Assembly: GCF_033568475.1 (NCBI RefSeq)
Contig: NC_133122.1
Span: 114,220,289-114,284,288 of the forward strand
Reading direction: 5' to 3'
DNA length: 64,000 bases
DNA from: Henckelia pumila
Lineage: Eukaryota > Streptophyta > Magnoliopsida > Lamiales > Gesneriaceae
Shown: positions 1 to 11,479 of the stretch, one piece after another
How the letters are laid out: each line of letters opens with the position of its first letter
Numbering within the stretch: position 1 is the first letter of the stretch
Notes under the pieces: model-generated
Database searches by the model: none
Told to the model about the DNA's origin: nothing
Seen by the model: the letters and a program-made list of their open reading frames with translations, nothing else
Position numbers and translations under genes: made by a program

Positions 1-486
1 TGGGTCCGGTGTTTCCACGGTTATCTCGGTATGGGAGCCACCTCCTGAAGCGACGGCACAGCGTGCTACATACCAGGGCCCGGTCTGTCTCTGTTATCTG
101 ATCCTTGACCTCGAGTCTATAGGGAGTTCACTTTGCATGCATGTATACTCATACTCTCGCACTGAGCGTTTTATGCTCACGTCTCGTACTCTGTATTTTC
201 TGGACACCCTATTCCATGGGGCAGGTTTGCGATTGGACGAGGAGGGTGGATCCAGGAGGGGCTAGTCAGTGGTTGGCCAGCTGGAGCTTCGTCTAGGCTT
301 TATTACTGTTGTTTGGGTTTATACAGCTATTCGATTTGGTTGTATATTATTGGATAATTACAGATTCCTTTTCTTGGGATTGTATAATGTTATTGGTTTC
401 CGCAGTTTTATTCTGATATCTATTTTATTAAGTTAATTGCATGCATAAGTTCTGTTTAGTAGGTGATCCGGGTAAGGGTCACTACA
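1..486 (+). mobile_element. 3' portion of a D-family Ty3/Gypsy LTR (cut by window edge)
   Basis: The sequence matches, on the opposite strand, the D-family LTRs at 3419, 8467, 14420 and especially 62069. Shared blocks include GGGCCCGGTCTGTCTCTGTT, TGGACACCCTATTCCATGGG and the terminal GGGTCACTACA. It ends at 486 and no primer-binding site follows, so it is the right end of a 3' LTR or a solo LTR, not a 5' LTR. The left end lies outside the window. Confidence 0.85.
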
Positions 487-490
487 AAGA

Positions 491-1366
491 TTGTTGAGCC
501 AAACATCATTCATGACTTCACGTCTTCCAGAATTAAAAGCAAAGGGAAAAGAAAAAGTTGAAGACACTTCAATGAAATCCTTTGTCATTCAATCAGCTAT
601 CGATCTTAAAATTTCTTTGGTTGTTAAAACTATTGAAAAAAGGATGATTCTTTTTCATCATTGCACAGATCACAAAAATAATACTTTGTTTTCCACCATT
701 TTACAAGAAAGGATTCTTAGAAGATTGAGAAAATTAGAAGAAAAACTTCTTAAATGGGCTGAAACCAAGAAAATATCTGAGGCTATGACCAAAAGAGAGT
801 TTACTCGCCAACAGCTCAAATACAGTCTTTTAAGAAATATTCTCCAAAGAAAAAGGAAATTTTTTGAACCGACTCCTCCAACTGGTGCTGATGATGCAGC
901 TGTGATTTCTCAGCTAGAAATAGATGCTTATCACCTCTCTATGAAAACTCAGATGATGAGAAATGATTTGAAGTTACCTAAATTAAAGATGGGTGAACAT
1001 ATTTTTGCTGTAACTGATGAAGGAAACAAAATGTTGAAACTATTTGAAGAAGAAATTTCTGACTCTGAGGAAACAGAATCAGACAAAGATCAACCATCTC
1101 ATGATGTTGATAAGGAACATATTTCCTCTGGTGATTGTCCTTCTAAATATGAAGTTCAAAATATTGACACATCTATTGCTGGTATATCAATTGCTGAAAT
1201 TCAAATTCTAGAAGTTTCAATGACCTCTATTGATGAAGTTGTCCAATCTTTGTTTGAATTGGAGCTATCTGGAAATAATGATGTGCACATGGAAATTCCT
1301 ACAAAAGATATTCTCATTTCTCCTGTACACCACAAAAACTCCATCCAATCCAAACAAGTTAGATGA
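491..1366 (+). CDS. Unrecognised repeat-associated ORF, 291 codons, charged and helix-rich
   Basis: An open frame of 291 residues directly follows the LTR end. The first half is basic and rich in K, R, L and E with a run of probable amphipathic helices (about residues 50-170). The second half is acidic (EEEISDSEETESDKDQ around residue 190) and then rich in I, S and V. No enzyme motif is visible. In style it resembles a large family of retroelement-associated proteins that I recall from Lamiales annotations, with a helical segment containing a 'KWAET' type motif, but I cannot verify that here. The frame ends in a stop at 1366, and similar low-complexity coding text continues in another frame to about 1505, which suggests a frameshift. 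It may be the non-gag-pol ORF of a retroelement rather than a host gene. Confidence 0.4.
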   Translation: MLSQTSFMTSRLPELKAKGKEKVEDTSMKSFVIQSAIDLKISLVVKTIEKRMILFHHCTDHKNNTLFSTILQERILRRLRKLEEKLLKWAETKKISEAMTKREFTRQQLKYSLLRNILQRKRKFFEPTPPTGADDAAVISQLEIDAYHLSMKTQMMRNDLKLPKLKMGEHIFAVTDEGNKMLKLFEEEISDSEETESDKDQPSHDVDKEHISSGDCPSKYEVQNIDTSIAGISIAEIQILEVSMTSIDEVVQSLFELELSGNNDVHMEIPTKDILISPVHHKNSIQSKQVR

Positions 1367-1698
1367 TAACTCCATGCTTATTCAATCTCCTATCATTTAT
1401 TCTATCAAAGAACTATCTCCAGTTATCGAACTGACCAGAGATCCTTCACCAATCATTCCATCGCCTCCTAAGTCTCCACAACTAGAGATTCCAGAAACTT
1501 CATAGCAACAGGTTCAAATACCTACATTTATGGAAATAAAGATATTATCTCATCAATAAAAAAAATCTTGAATCAGAAAATCTACAAGAGAAGGTACCTA
1601 TTTTGACAGGCAATAAATTTCGTTCTCACAGTATTTTTACAGAATCTGACTCTCCACCAAAAGAAATTCCAATGTAAAATCAAGATGTATACTCTCAA

Positions 1699-2016
1699 TT
1701 GGAGACTATTAGGCTATTAGTGAAAGAAACACAAACCAGAAATGATTCTGACACTTATGCTATGAAAATATTTCGACAAAACATTGTGAAAGAGATCGAC
1801 AAAATTTTTTTCATGGCAATTGACAATAAGTCCAAGTTTGCCAATCTTGCAAAACCAACAGCTCTGACTGTTGTTGATTTATCTCCCCAAATTCATCAAT
1901 CAGAAAAACGAATTGAGGCTAAGATAAATCAGATGGAAGCAAAATTTTTTACTCAACATCATGAAATTATAGTTCATCTACATAAGTGTGTTGACAAAAA
2001 AGGAGAAGAGGAATAA
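1699..2016 (+). pseudogene. Downstream remnant of the same repeat-associated ORF
   Basis: This is a 105-codon frame rich in K, E, Q and I. Heptad-like spacing over the last 50 residues suggests a coiled coil. It is separated from the ORF ending at 1366 by several stops and at least two frame changes, yet the coding-like composition runs through, so I read 491-2016 as one decayed gene. No function is assigned. It ends just before AT-rich DNA and the start of another LTR at about 2131. Confidence 0.3.
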
Positions 2017-2130
2017 AAAAAAAATGCTGAAGATGATAAGAAAGAAAGATGGAAGTAGTTCCGAAAAAACAAAGCTTCTTGGTTTAAAAAATAGTTATTT
2101 TGCTACAAACTACTTATGTTATAAACTGCT

Positions 2131-2240
2131 TATGAAACGACCCTAAACTCTCTAGAAATTTTTTTAAATACTTTATTTTATTTCTTTAAAATATTTACTA
2201 TATATATGCCCATACATATATATATATATATATATATGCC

Positions 2241-2285
<45 letters not shown>

Positions 2286-3149
2286 TATACTTAAATTAAT
2301 TGCTATAAAAATAATATATAATAACTTTATAATATTTATACTTAAAATAGTAATAACATAAAATAACTTAAATAAAATATATTTACATTCGATTTAATTA
2401 AATAATTAAACATGAATAAAAATCCATGCAACTTAAACTTAAATCCAATAATTTAAAATCCATGCATATGTAAACACTTTTCCAAAATCCTCCACCATGC
2501 TACTGAATAAAATACTATCATATGTGAAAAATAACATATTTAATTATCTCAAAACCGCAAAACATAAGCTGAGCAGAAGGTCACGGGCGGACTAGCTGCA
2601 TGGGAGCTTAGACGCCCTCACCGTCAGTCGAGAAATTATGCTCATCATCAATATTATGCTCACCTGCACCCATTAGATCTAGTATGCCTAGAAGCCCAAC
2701 ACGTTCTATCCGTACATAACAATATGAAGTCACATGTGCTTATTGTATTAATATCATAATATATGTATGCATGCATGCTCATAAAACTTATTCGTAAACA
2801 CTTAACCATAATCATAATCTTATTCTTAATCAGAAGAATAACATAAATCTTAAATCATCATAAGGCATAACATAATTATAAATATTTCTGTGTAGGTTGT
2901 ATCCATGAATGTGACTCTTAAACATGAGCGATTGATCAATATGAGAACCAACGTACGTAGCGGTGGAATCTCCACCTCTATGCCGGTAGTATAACTACCT
3001 CTGTGCCGGTGGTAAAACCACATCTGTACCGCCACTGCACCAACCCGCTAGAAGGTTAGATTCATGACTCTTAATCATAACTGTGCTGCCATATCACTTC
3101 AACTTCAATAGGCCCAATTACTTACGTAAGAAAATTTTCGGACGTTACA
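2131..3149 (-). mobile_element. LTR of decayed Ty3/Gypsy element G
   Basis: The right end is GACGTTACA followed by a polypurine tract on the minus strand (3150-3165). The left end is TATGAAACGACCC, probably a mutated TG start. The body aligns in order with the F-family LTR at 56074-58730: the (TA)n region with 'gcccatacatat', a block ending in 'gcccaac', and hairpin-like CGGTGGT repeats. Orientation follows from the polypurine tract, so this is G's 3' LTR read on the minus strand. Confidence 0.7.
2207..2284. repeat. (TA)n microsatellite with duplicated 'gcccatacatat' block
   Basis: Runs of TA are interrupted twice by the same GCCCATACATAT block, so part of the microsatellite is itself duplicated. 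It lies inside the G LTR. The F LTR holds one copy of the same block just after 56073. Confidence 0.8.
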
Positions 3150-3232
3150 ACTCTCCCCCACCTCAAATGGGAATTTTGTCCTCGAAATTCATGTAAGTGC
3201 CAACATATTAGAGCTCCACTTCCGTAACAAAG
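3150..3232 (-). mobile_element. 3' end of G internal region with polypurine tract
   Basis: On the minus strand this reads a TTTCGAGGACAAAAT-type block and then a purine-rich tract ending in GGTGGGGGAGAGT just before the LTR. This arrangement recurs at the pol/3' LTR junction of every Ty3/Gypsy element in the window. Only about 80 bases remain before another LTR (H) begins at 3233. Confidence 0.65.
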
Positions 3233-3347
3233 TGTGAGGACCTCGGTTCTAATCATCTAATCAAGAATAAATCATACAATCATCGACAAAAAGTTAAGAG
3301 ATTAACAAGAAATTTATTTATTTTTTTAAAAACATGCACGAACCCCG
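3233..3347 (-). mobile_element. LTR terminal fragment H
   Basis: It begins TGTGAGGACCTCGGTTCTAATC, close to the TGTGGGGACCTCGGGTTGCTAATC terminus of the A and B LTRs, including the later T-run followed by A-run. It breaks off at 3347 where the F LTR (TGTGAAACGAC) starts. It is the last-inserted end of a related element that F later interrupted. Confidence 0.55.
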
Positions 3348-3418
3348 TGTGAAACGACTCGATCTAATAAAATACTAGAAATTTTTTTTATAATAAACTA
3401 ATAAAATAATACATATAC
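3348..3418 (-). mobile_element. Left piece of F-element 3' LTR
   Basis: It begins TGTGAAACGACTCG and aligns with the beginning of the G LTR. It is interrupted at 3418 by D1. The LTR resumes after D1's right TSD at 56074 with GCCCATACATATATG, which is the expected continuation from comparison with G. Confidence 0.6.
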
Positions 3419-4777
3419 TGTAGTGACCCTTACTGAGATCACCTACTAATCAGAAACTTAGGCATGCAATAAACTTATGTAAATAGTAAACCAGAATTAA
3501 ACTGCGGAAGCAATAACAATATACAATCCCAAGAAAAGGAATCTGTAAATACTCAAATAGTTATACAACCAAATCCAATTACTGTATCAACCCAATACAA
3601 TAAAATCCTGGGTGAAGCTCCAGCTGGCCATCCACTGCCTAGCCCCTCTTGGATCCACTCGCCTCATCCAATCGCAAACCTGCCTCATGGAATAGTGTGT
3701 CCAGATACACAAAGTACAAGAAATGATCATAAAATGCTCAGCACGAGCGAGATAAAGAGAAAATCATTTTCTTACGAAGTATGAGTATACATGCATGCAA
3801 GTGTACCTCCTACTGACTAGAGGCCAAGAAATAGATAACAAAGAAAGACCGGGCCCTGGTATGTAGCACGCTGTGCCATCGCTTCGGGAGGTGGCTCACA
3901 TACTGAAAACCAGTGGATACTCCGAACCCAAATCGATGGAAGTCCATCCACTAAAAGGATAGGGTAAAACCCTACTACTAGACATCTTAAAATAGATAGC
4001 TCAATATGCAAATGTATGCAGCATATAATCATGTCATATAAATCATGCAGTCACATAATTCATGCATACTCAGTCAAGATATCTCGAATTGTACTTTCAT
4101 ACCTCAATTACTAGGCAAGCTCTACCAGCTCTAGATCCATGCCTATAATCCGCACTACACTGCCAAATGATACTAATATCATTATAGTGCTCTAAAAGCC
4201 TTAACTAAACTATTGCATACTCCTAAATATTTTTAGGAAAAAAAAAGCTATACTTGCTTCCATCGTCATCCCTTTGCTTTCGCTTGCCTCAAACTAGGCC
4301 ACAGCTCCGCTACGACGCCTGGATCGCTACGCTACTTTCGGATTCCCAATGGGACACCTAGAATTCCCTAGATCTAAGCTAGAAGACTAAGGAATCGAGA
4401 GAAGAGACGTGATTGGTGCGTCTGAAAATGACTCTTGGCACCCCTATTTATAGACGGTGTTCGGGCCGTCCGAACTGGCTTCGAAGCTTTCGAACACGTT
4501 CGGGCCGTCTGAACTCAACTTCGGAGCGTCCGAAGTCCCATCAATACGTCAGTCGTGACGTCACTTTGCTGATGTAATCAATGACGTAATACTGGACTCC
4601 GATCGGGCCATCCGAACCTGCCGACGAAGCGTCTGAACACGTTCGGAGCCTCCGATCTTGGCTTCGGATCGTCCGATCACATTCGGAGCCTCTGATCTTC
4701 CTTTCGGAGCGTCCGAACTCAAGGTTCCTAATTGATATTAGTTCTTTAATCTCTTTATTTAGTTACGGGCTACTACA
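3419..4777 (-). mobile_element. D1 element 3' LTR
   Basis: The left end is TGTAGTGACCC and the right end is GGGCTACTACA. A minus-strand polypurine tract (AAATGGGGGAGAG) abuts the right end. The five bases before the LTR (3414-3418, TATAC) match those after the partner LTR (56069-56073), which gives D1's target-site duplication. The LTR holds a TATA-like CTATTTATAG at 4444-4453 with a palindrome array upstream of it on the minus strand (4452-4720). Confidence 0.9.
4452..4720 (-). promoter_or_regulatory. Palindrome array upstream of D1 LTR TATA box
   Basis: There are many imperfect copies of TTCGG-N5-TCCGAA, such as TTCGGGCCGTCCGAA and TTCGGAGCCTCCGA, spaced roughly 20-40 bases. On the transcribed (minus) strand the array lies just upstream of CTATAAATAG. 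This is the U3 promoter position, so I infer protein-binding sites. No binding factor can be named. Confidence 0.5.
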
Positions 4778-4908
4778 CTCTCCCCCATTTAAGATATTTC
4801 GTCGTCGAAATCAAATCTTAAGTACTGAAAACGAAACAACATGCAAAACATCCTTATTCAAATTAAACCTTTATAGAGTTCACAACTAAATACAACTAGA
4901 AAACAAAA

Positions 4909-7900
4909 TCAAAATAACTCAGGATGTTCTGAACGCATCCTGCTCTCAAGCTCCCAAGTGGCTTCTTCAGTGCCTCAACGCTGCCACTGAACTAAAACCA
5001 AAGGAATGACTTTATTCTGCAAGACCTTATCCTTACGATTCAGGATAAGAATAGGTCTCTCTACATAAGTCAAACCTGTATCTACTTGAACTTCAGACGA
5101 CTGTAGAATATGAGACTGATCTGCCACATACCGTCGCAACAGAGATACGTGGAACACGTCGTAAATACTGGATAGATACGGTGGCAAGGCAAGACGATAA
5201 TCCAGATCTCCAATGCTCTCCAAGATCTCAAACGGACCGATAAATCTGGGAGACAACTTGCCCTTGAGGCCAAATCTGAGAATCCTGCGGAAATGTGAAA
5301 CTCTCAGAAACACTTTCTCCCCAACATCAAACTGCAAGGGCCTACGCTAAGTATTAGCATAGCTGGCCTAACGATCCTGTGCAGTCTTAATCCGTTTCTT
5401 GATCTGATCAACAATATCTGCTTCTTGCTGTACTAATTCCGGTCCCTCAGCCTGTCTCTCACCCACTTCTTCCCAGAAGAGTGGAGTACGACAACGTAGC
5501 CCGTACAACGCCTCAAAAGGTGTCATCCCAATGCTAATATGATAGATATTGTTGTACGCGAACTCAATCAATGGAAAATGATCCTGCCAGGCTGAACCAA
5601 AATCCATAGTGCATGCTAGAAGCATATCCTCCAAAGTACGGATAGTACGATCTGACTGTCCATCTATCTCCAGATGATAGACAGTACTCAAACTGAGAGT
5701 AGTGCACATCGCACGATGAACAATCCCCCAGAACCTATAAGTAAACCGGGGTCTCGATCGCTGACAATGCTCACAAGCACTCCATGAAGTCGAACGATCT
5801 CCTGAATGTACAACCGAGCCATACGATCCACAGAGTACTCTTGTCTATAGGCAATAAAATGCGCTGAATTGGTGAGTCGGTCCACCACAACCAAGATAGC
5901 ATCACAATTCCTCGAGGATACCGGAAAATGGGTCACAAAATCCATCGTGATAAATTCCCATTTCCACTTAGAAATAGGCAGACTGTGAAGCAAACCTCCA
6001 GGACTTCGGTGTTCTGCCTTGACCTGCTAACAAACCAAGCATTTATAAATATATTGATACACGCTGCGTTTTATCCCCTTTCACCAAAACCGAGTACGTA
6101 GATCCTTGTACATCTTGTTGCTCCCCGGATGAATACTCAACTTAGTGCGATGTGCTTGAGAAAAGATCTCCTCTCGCAACTCTTCATCTTCCGGAATCAC
6201 AAGCCTACCAGACAAACACAGAAATCCATATGACTGATAGTGAAATCCAGATGTACTACCCTCGTTGGCTAGACGAGCCATACACTGGGTCTTCGAATCA
6301 GACATCTGAGCATCCCAAATCTGCGAATACAAAGCTGGCTCAGATAATATCGCAAACATCTGGATATTCTGCATACCTTTCTTGTGCTTGAAGGTATATC
6401 CCTAAGAACAACAATCCTCGATCGCACGAGATATCGAACAAGTTTGAAGTGCGGATACTCGCACCTTGCGACTCAAGGCATCAGCAGTGAGATTAGCAGC
6501 TCCCGGATGGTACTTAATCTCGCAATCATAGTCCTTAAGCAAGTCCATCCAACGTCTCTGCCTCATGTTCAACTCCGCCTGAGTGAACAAATACTTGAGA
6601 CTCTTGTGGTCGGTGAAGATCTCAAATTTCTCGCCATACAGGTAATGACGCCAGATATTCAAAACGAACACAATAGCTACCAACTCCAAATCATGAACTG
6701 GATAATTTTGTTCGTGTAACTTCAACTGTCTAGAAGCGTATGCGATCACATTCCCATTCTGAGTCAAAACACAACCCAACCCTTGAAGAGAAACATCTGT
6801 GTAAACCTCATACCCTCCAGATCCTGACGGTAATGCCAACACTGGCGCAGAGGTCAACAACCGTCGAAGCTCACAAAAAATCTCCTCGCACTCTAAGGAC
6901 CACTAGAAATCAACACCCTTGCGAGTAAGCTGCATCAAAGGTCGAGCTAGCTGTGAGAAGTTAAAAATGAAGCGACGATAATATCCTGCTAGACCCAGAA
7001 AACTACGGATCTCAGCAACCGTTTCAGACGTGACCAATTAAGCACATCCTCAATATTGCTCGGATCAACAGAAATTCCCTCCATGGATATGATATGGCCA
7101 AGAAAGACCACTTGATCCATCCAAAACTCACACTTACTCAATTTGGCATACAACTGCTCATCCCGAAGAGTCTGCAACACCAACCTCAAGTGAGTGACAT
7201 GCTCGTCCGCATCGCGCGAATACACCAGAATGTCGTCAATGAAAACCATGGCAAAATTATCTAGAAATTCCCTGAAAACGCGGTTCATCAGATCCATAAA
7301 TATAGCCGGCACATTAGTCAAACCGAAAGGCATCACTAGAAACTCGTAATGCCCATAGAGAGTACAGAATGCAGTCTTGGCTATGCCTTAATCTCGGACC
7401 CTCATCTGGTGATAACAAGATCTCAAGTCAATCTTTTAGTAAACCGAAGTACCCTGCAACTGATCAAACAAGTCATCAATACGAGGCAAATGATACTCTT
7501 TCTTCACAGTAACTCGATTCAGCTGTCGATAGTCAATGCATAGCCGCATAGACCCATCCTTCTTCTTCACAAAAATAACAGGAGCTCCCCAAGGAGATAC
7601 ACTAGGACAAATGTACCCCTTGTCCAAAAGATCCTGTAACTGATTTTTGAACTCCCGCATCTCGGACGGATCCAGATGGTATGGTGCTAGAGAAATAGGC
7701 GAAGTACCCGACATCAACTCTATGCCAAACTCGACTTCCCTAGCAGGAGGAAAACCCGGAATCTCATCAGGAAATACATCTGGGAATTCATCCACAACAG
7801 GAATGCTCTCTATCCCAATGCTCTCAGCGGACAAATCAACTGCATAGATAATGTAGCCTTCCCCACCAGACTCTAGAGCTCGACAGGCTCTCAAAGCTGA

Positions 7901-8260
7901 TACCAACGGCATTGGGGGTCGCGCTCCCTCACCATAGAAAAACCAGCTATCACTCCCATCCGGATGAAAGCATACTAATCTCTTATAGCAGTCCACTGAG
8001 GCTCGATAGGTAGTCAGCATGTCTATCCCTAGAATACAATCGAAGTCATCCATCACAAGAACCATGAGATTCGCTATCAGAATGTTTCCTTCGAATTCTT
8101 AAGGTCAACCCATCACTAGACGCTTAGCCAAAGCAGATTGACCCGTCGGAGTAGAAACAGAAACTACTATGTCTAGTGCAATGCATGGCAACTTATGCCT
8201 CTTAACAAAATGTGCAGAAATAAAGGAATGAGATGAACCAGTGTCAATAAGTACAAGAGC
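4909..8260 (-). pseudogene. D1 pol: protease, RT, RNase H, integrase, chromodomain-like tail (decayed)
   Basis: Read on the minus strand from high to low coordinates. The protease/leader and RT N-terminal region is at 8065-7436 ([11 protein letters not shown], then the RT motif [11 protein letters not shown]). The RT core is at 7336-6989, with the catalytic box FIDDILVYS. RNase H is at 6860-6402 ([16 protein letters not shown]). The zinc-binding and core integrase parts are at 6374-5368, ending with the YGLRCRTPLFW region. The C-terminal 'FIGPFEIL' block is at 5337-4975 and a chromodomain-like tail ends in HPELF at 4909. Several frameshifts and stops split it. The RT and tail match Tekay-like chromoviruses best in my judgement. 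Its gag lies beyond the D2 insertion, at 15737-16593. Confidence 0.88.
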
Positions 8261-8466
8261 AGGTATTCAATATAACAGAAATGCACATGCGATGACCTTC
8301 TCATTCTCCTCCACTGCCTGATCATGCCTCAAGGCAAATAGCTGGCCAGAAGTCCGCGGCTTCAAGTGAGAACTCCCAGCAGACTATCTCTGCGACCTCT
8401 ACTGAACGGTAGCCTGAGAACCCGATCCTGAACCAGAACCAGAACCGCCTCCCCCAACTAGTGGAC

Positions 8467-9798
8467 TGTAGTGACCCTTACCCGGATCACCTACTAAACA
8501 GAACTTAGGCATGCAATTAACTTAATAAAACAGATATCAGAAATAATCTAGCGGAAACCATAAATAAATACAATCCCAATGAAAGGAATCTGCAATTTAT
8601 CCAAATTTTATACAACCAAATCGAATAGTTGTATCAACCCAAAACAACAGAAATAAAACCTATACGAAGCTCCAGCTGGCCAACCACTACCTAGCCTCTC
8701 TTGGATCCCCCAGCCTCGTCCAATCGCAAATCTGCCGCATGGAATAGGGTGTCCAGAAACACAGAGTATGAGACGTGAGCATAAAATGCTCAGTACGAGA
8801 GTATGAGTATACATGCATGCAAAGTGAACTCCCTATAAACTCGAAGTCAAGGAACAGATAACAGAGACAGACCGGGCCCTGATATGTAGCACGCTGTGCC
8901 GTCGCTTCAAGAGGTGACTCCCATACCATAATACAAGTGGATATGCCGAACCCAAATCGATGGAAGTCCAACCACTAACAGGATAGGGAAAAACCCTACT
9001 AACAGACATCTCGAAGGAGATAGCTCAGTATGCAAATGAATGCAGCATAAATCAATGACATATAAACCATGCACTCACATAATACATGCATACTCAGTCA
9101 GGATATCTCGAACAGTACATCCGTACCTCAAATTAGTGCAAGCTCTACCAACTCTAGGTCCACGCCTATAGTCTGCTCTACACTGCCAAATGATACTACT
9201 ATCAATAAAGCGCTCTAAAAGTCTTAACTAAGCTATTGCATACTCCTAAATATTTATAGGAAGCAAAAGCTATACCTTCGTCCGTCGTTAGCCCTTTGAT
9301 GTCGATGCCTCCAAAACTTGGGCACAACTCCGCTACGACTATCGAACGCCTCGACGACTCCCGGGGTATGCCTAGGAAGGCTAGAAAAACTCGAATACGA
9401 CTAGAGTTAGAGAGGAAATCCGAAATTGGCAATTGAAAATTAATTCTTGGCCTTCTATTTATAGACAACGATCGGAACCTCCGATCCTCGATCGGAACGT
9501 CCGAACCTCGATTGGGACGTCCGATCCTGCCATCGGGGCTTCCGAAGATCCTGATCTGCCACGTGTTAAAATATCACTTGTTGACTTCGGATAGGGGTGA
9601 TCGGAGCTTTCGATCCTGATCGGAGCTTCCGATCTTGCCACACATCATGCCTGACGAAATACCATCGGAGCTTCCGATCCTGCATCGGAGCTTCCGATCC
9701 TGTTCAGAACTTTCGAACTCACCTTCGGAGCTTCCGAACTCTATCCAAGTAATTATGATTAATTCCTTAATTACTGATTTTGGTTACGGGCTACTACA
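8467..9798 (-). mobile_element. D2 element 3' LTR
   Basis: The ends are TGTAGTGACCC and GGGCTACTACA, with a minus-strand polypurine tract at 9799. It is nearly the same sequence as 14420-15731 on reading, so D2 is the youngest D element here. The flanking TGGAC at 8462-8466 repeats at 15732-15736. A TATA-like CTATTTATAG is at 9455-9464. Confidence 0.93.
9466..9745 (-). promoter_or_regulatory. GATCGGA-N-TCCGATC palindrome array upstream of D2 LTR TATA box
   Basis: There are roughly ten imperfect palindromes of the form ATCGGAGCTTCCGAT, with variants such as TCGGAACGTCCGA and TCGGAACCTCCGA. They end right beside the TATA-like sequence on its upstream side for minus-strand transcription. The same arrangement occurs in the partner LTR at 15422-15675. 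Confidence 0.55.
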
Positions 9799-9931
9799 TT
9801 CTCCCCCACTGAAGATATTTCGTCCTCGAAATCAGATCTTAAGTACTGAATGTAATACAAAAATCAGAAACATTCTTTATTCAAATCAAACATTTATAGA
9901 GTTTGCAATTGCATACAACTTAAGAATGAAA

Positions 9932-11455
9932 TCAAAACAACTCAGGATGGTCTTCACGCATCCTGTCCTCAAGCTCCCAAGTAGCTTCCACAGTGTCTCG
10001 TCACTGCCACTGAACTAAAACCAGAGGAATGACTTTGTTCCGTAAAAACTTATCCTTATAATCCAGGATACGAATAGGTTTCTCAACATAGGTCAAATCC
10101 TTGTTCACCTGAACCTCAGACCGCTGCTGAATATGAGATTCATCCGCCACATACCATCGCAACAGAGATACGTGGAACACGTCGTGAATACTGGATAGAT
10201 GTGGTGGCAAAGCTAGTCGATAAGCCAAATTGCCAATGCTCTCCAAGATCTCAAACAGACCGATAAACCTGGGAGATAACTTGCCCTTAAGGCCAAATCT
10301 GAGAATCTTGCGGAAAGGTGACACTCTCAGAAACACTTTCTCCCCGACATCAAACTTCAAAGGCCTACGCTTGATATTAGCATAGCTGGCCTGACGATCC
10401 TGTGCTGTCTTAATCCGTTTCTTGATCTGATCAACAATGTCTATCGCCTGCTGAATAAACTCCGGTCCCTCAGCCTGTCTCTCCCCCACTTCTCTCCAGA
10501 AGAGTGGAGTACGACAACGTCGCCCGTACAACGCCTCAAAAGGTGCCATCCCAATACTAGTGTGATAGCTGTTGTTGTACGCGAACTCGATCAACAAATG
10601 ATCCTGCCAGGCTGAACCAAAATCCATGACGCACGCTCTAAGCATATCCTCCAAAGTACGGATAGTGCGCTCTGACTGACCATCAGTCTCCGGATGATAG
10701 GCAGTACTCAAATTGAGACTAGTACCCATCGCACGCTGAACACTCCCCCAGAATCTAGAAGTGAACCTGGGGTCCCGATCGCTGACAATGCTCACAGGCA
10801 CTCCATGAAGTCGAACGATCTCCTGAATGTACAACCGAGCCATACGATCCACATTGTACTCTCGACTATAGGCAATGAAATGCGCTGACTTGGTGAGTCG
10901 GTCCACCACAACCCAGATAGCATCACAGTTCCTCGTGGATACCGGCAAATGGGTCACAAAGTCCATTGTGATAAACTCCCATTTCCATTCAGAAATAGGC
11001 AGACTGTGAAGCAATCCTCCAGGTCGTCGGTGCTCTGCTTTGACCTGTTGACACACCAAACATCTTGGAATAAACTGATAAACACTGCGTTTCATACCCT
11101 TCCACCAAAAACGAGTACGTAGATCCTTGTACATCTTGTTGCTCCCAGGATGAATACTCAACTTAGTGCGATGTGCCTGAGACAAAATCTCCTCTCGCAA
11201 CTCTTCATCCTGTGGAATCACAAGACTACCTGACAAACACAGAAAGCCATCTGACTGATAATGAAATCCAGACGAGCTACCCTCGTTAGCTAGACGAGCT
11301 AAACGCTGGGTCTTTGAATCAGTCATCTGAGCATCTCGAATCCGCGAATACAAAGCTGGCTCAGATAATATCACAAACATCTGGATACTCTGCATACCTT
11401 TCTTATGCTTGAAGGTATATCCCGAAGTACAACAGTCACCGATCGCACTAGACAT
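9932..11455 (-). pseudogene. D2 integrase and chromodomain-like tail
   Basis: The long open frame 11455-10001 (484 codons) begins after the RNase H end. It carries the HHCC zinc-binding region (H and C residues around 'HPGSNKMYKDL' and 'CLVCQQVK') and the catalytic core, with DFVTHLP and the 'STAYHPETDGQSER' region, and the E-bearing segment that follows. Then come the GKLSPRFIG block and a chromodomain-like end. An in-frame TGA at 10001, where sister copies have an arginine codon, cuts off the last residues. The tail continues in frame to the natural stop at 9932 (HPELF). The role is insertion of the cDNA into host chromatin. Confidence 0.9.
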
Positions 11456-11479
11456 CGAACAAGTCTGAAGTGCGGATAG

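Noticed and set aside
1..486. Pairing the 1-486 LTR with the D3 LTR at 62069 as one element
   Set aside because: They are similar but in opposite orientation, and the nest between them is explained by other elements.
9466..9745. CRISPR-like regularly spaced repeats
   Set aside because: The units are imperfect palindromes without unique equal-length spacers, inside a plant LTR promoter.
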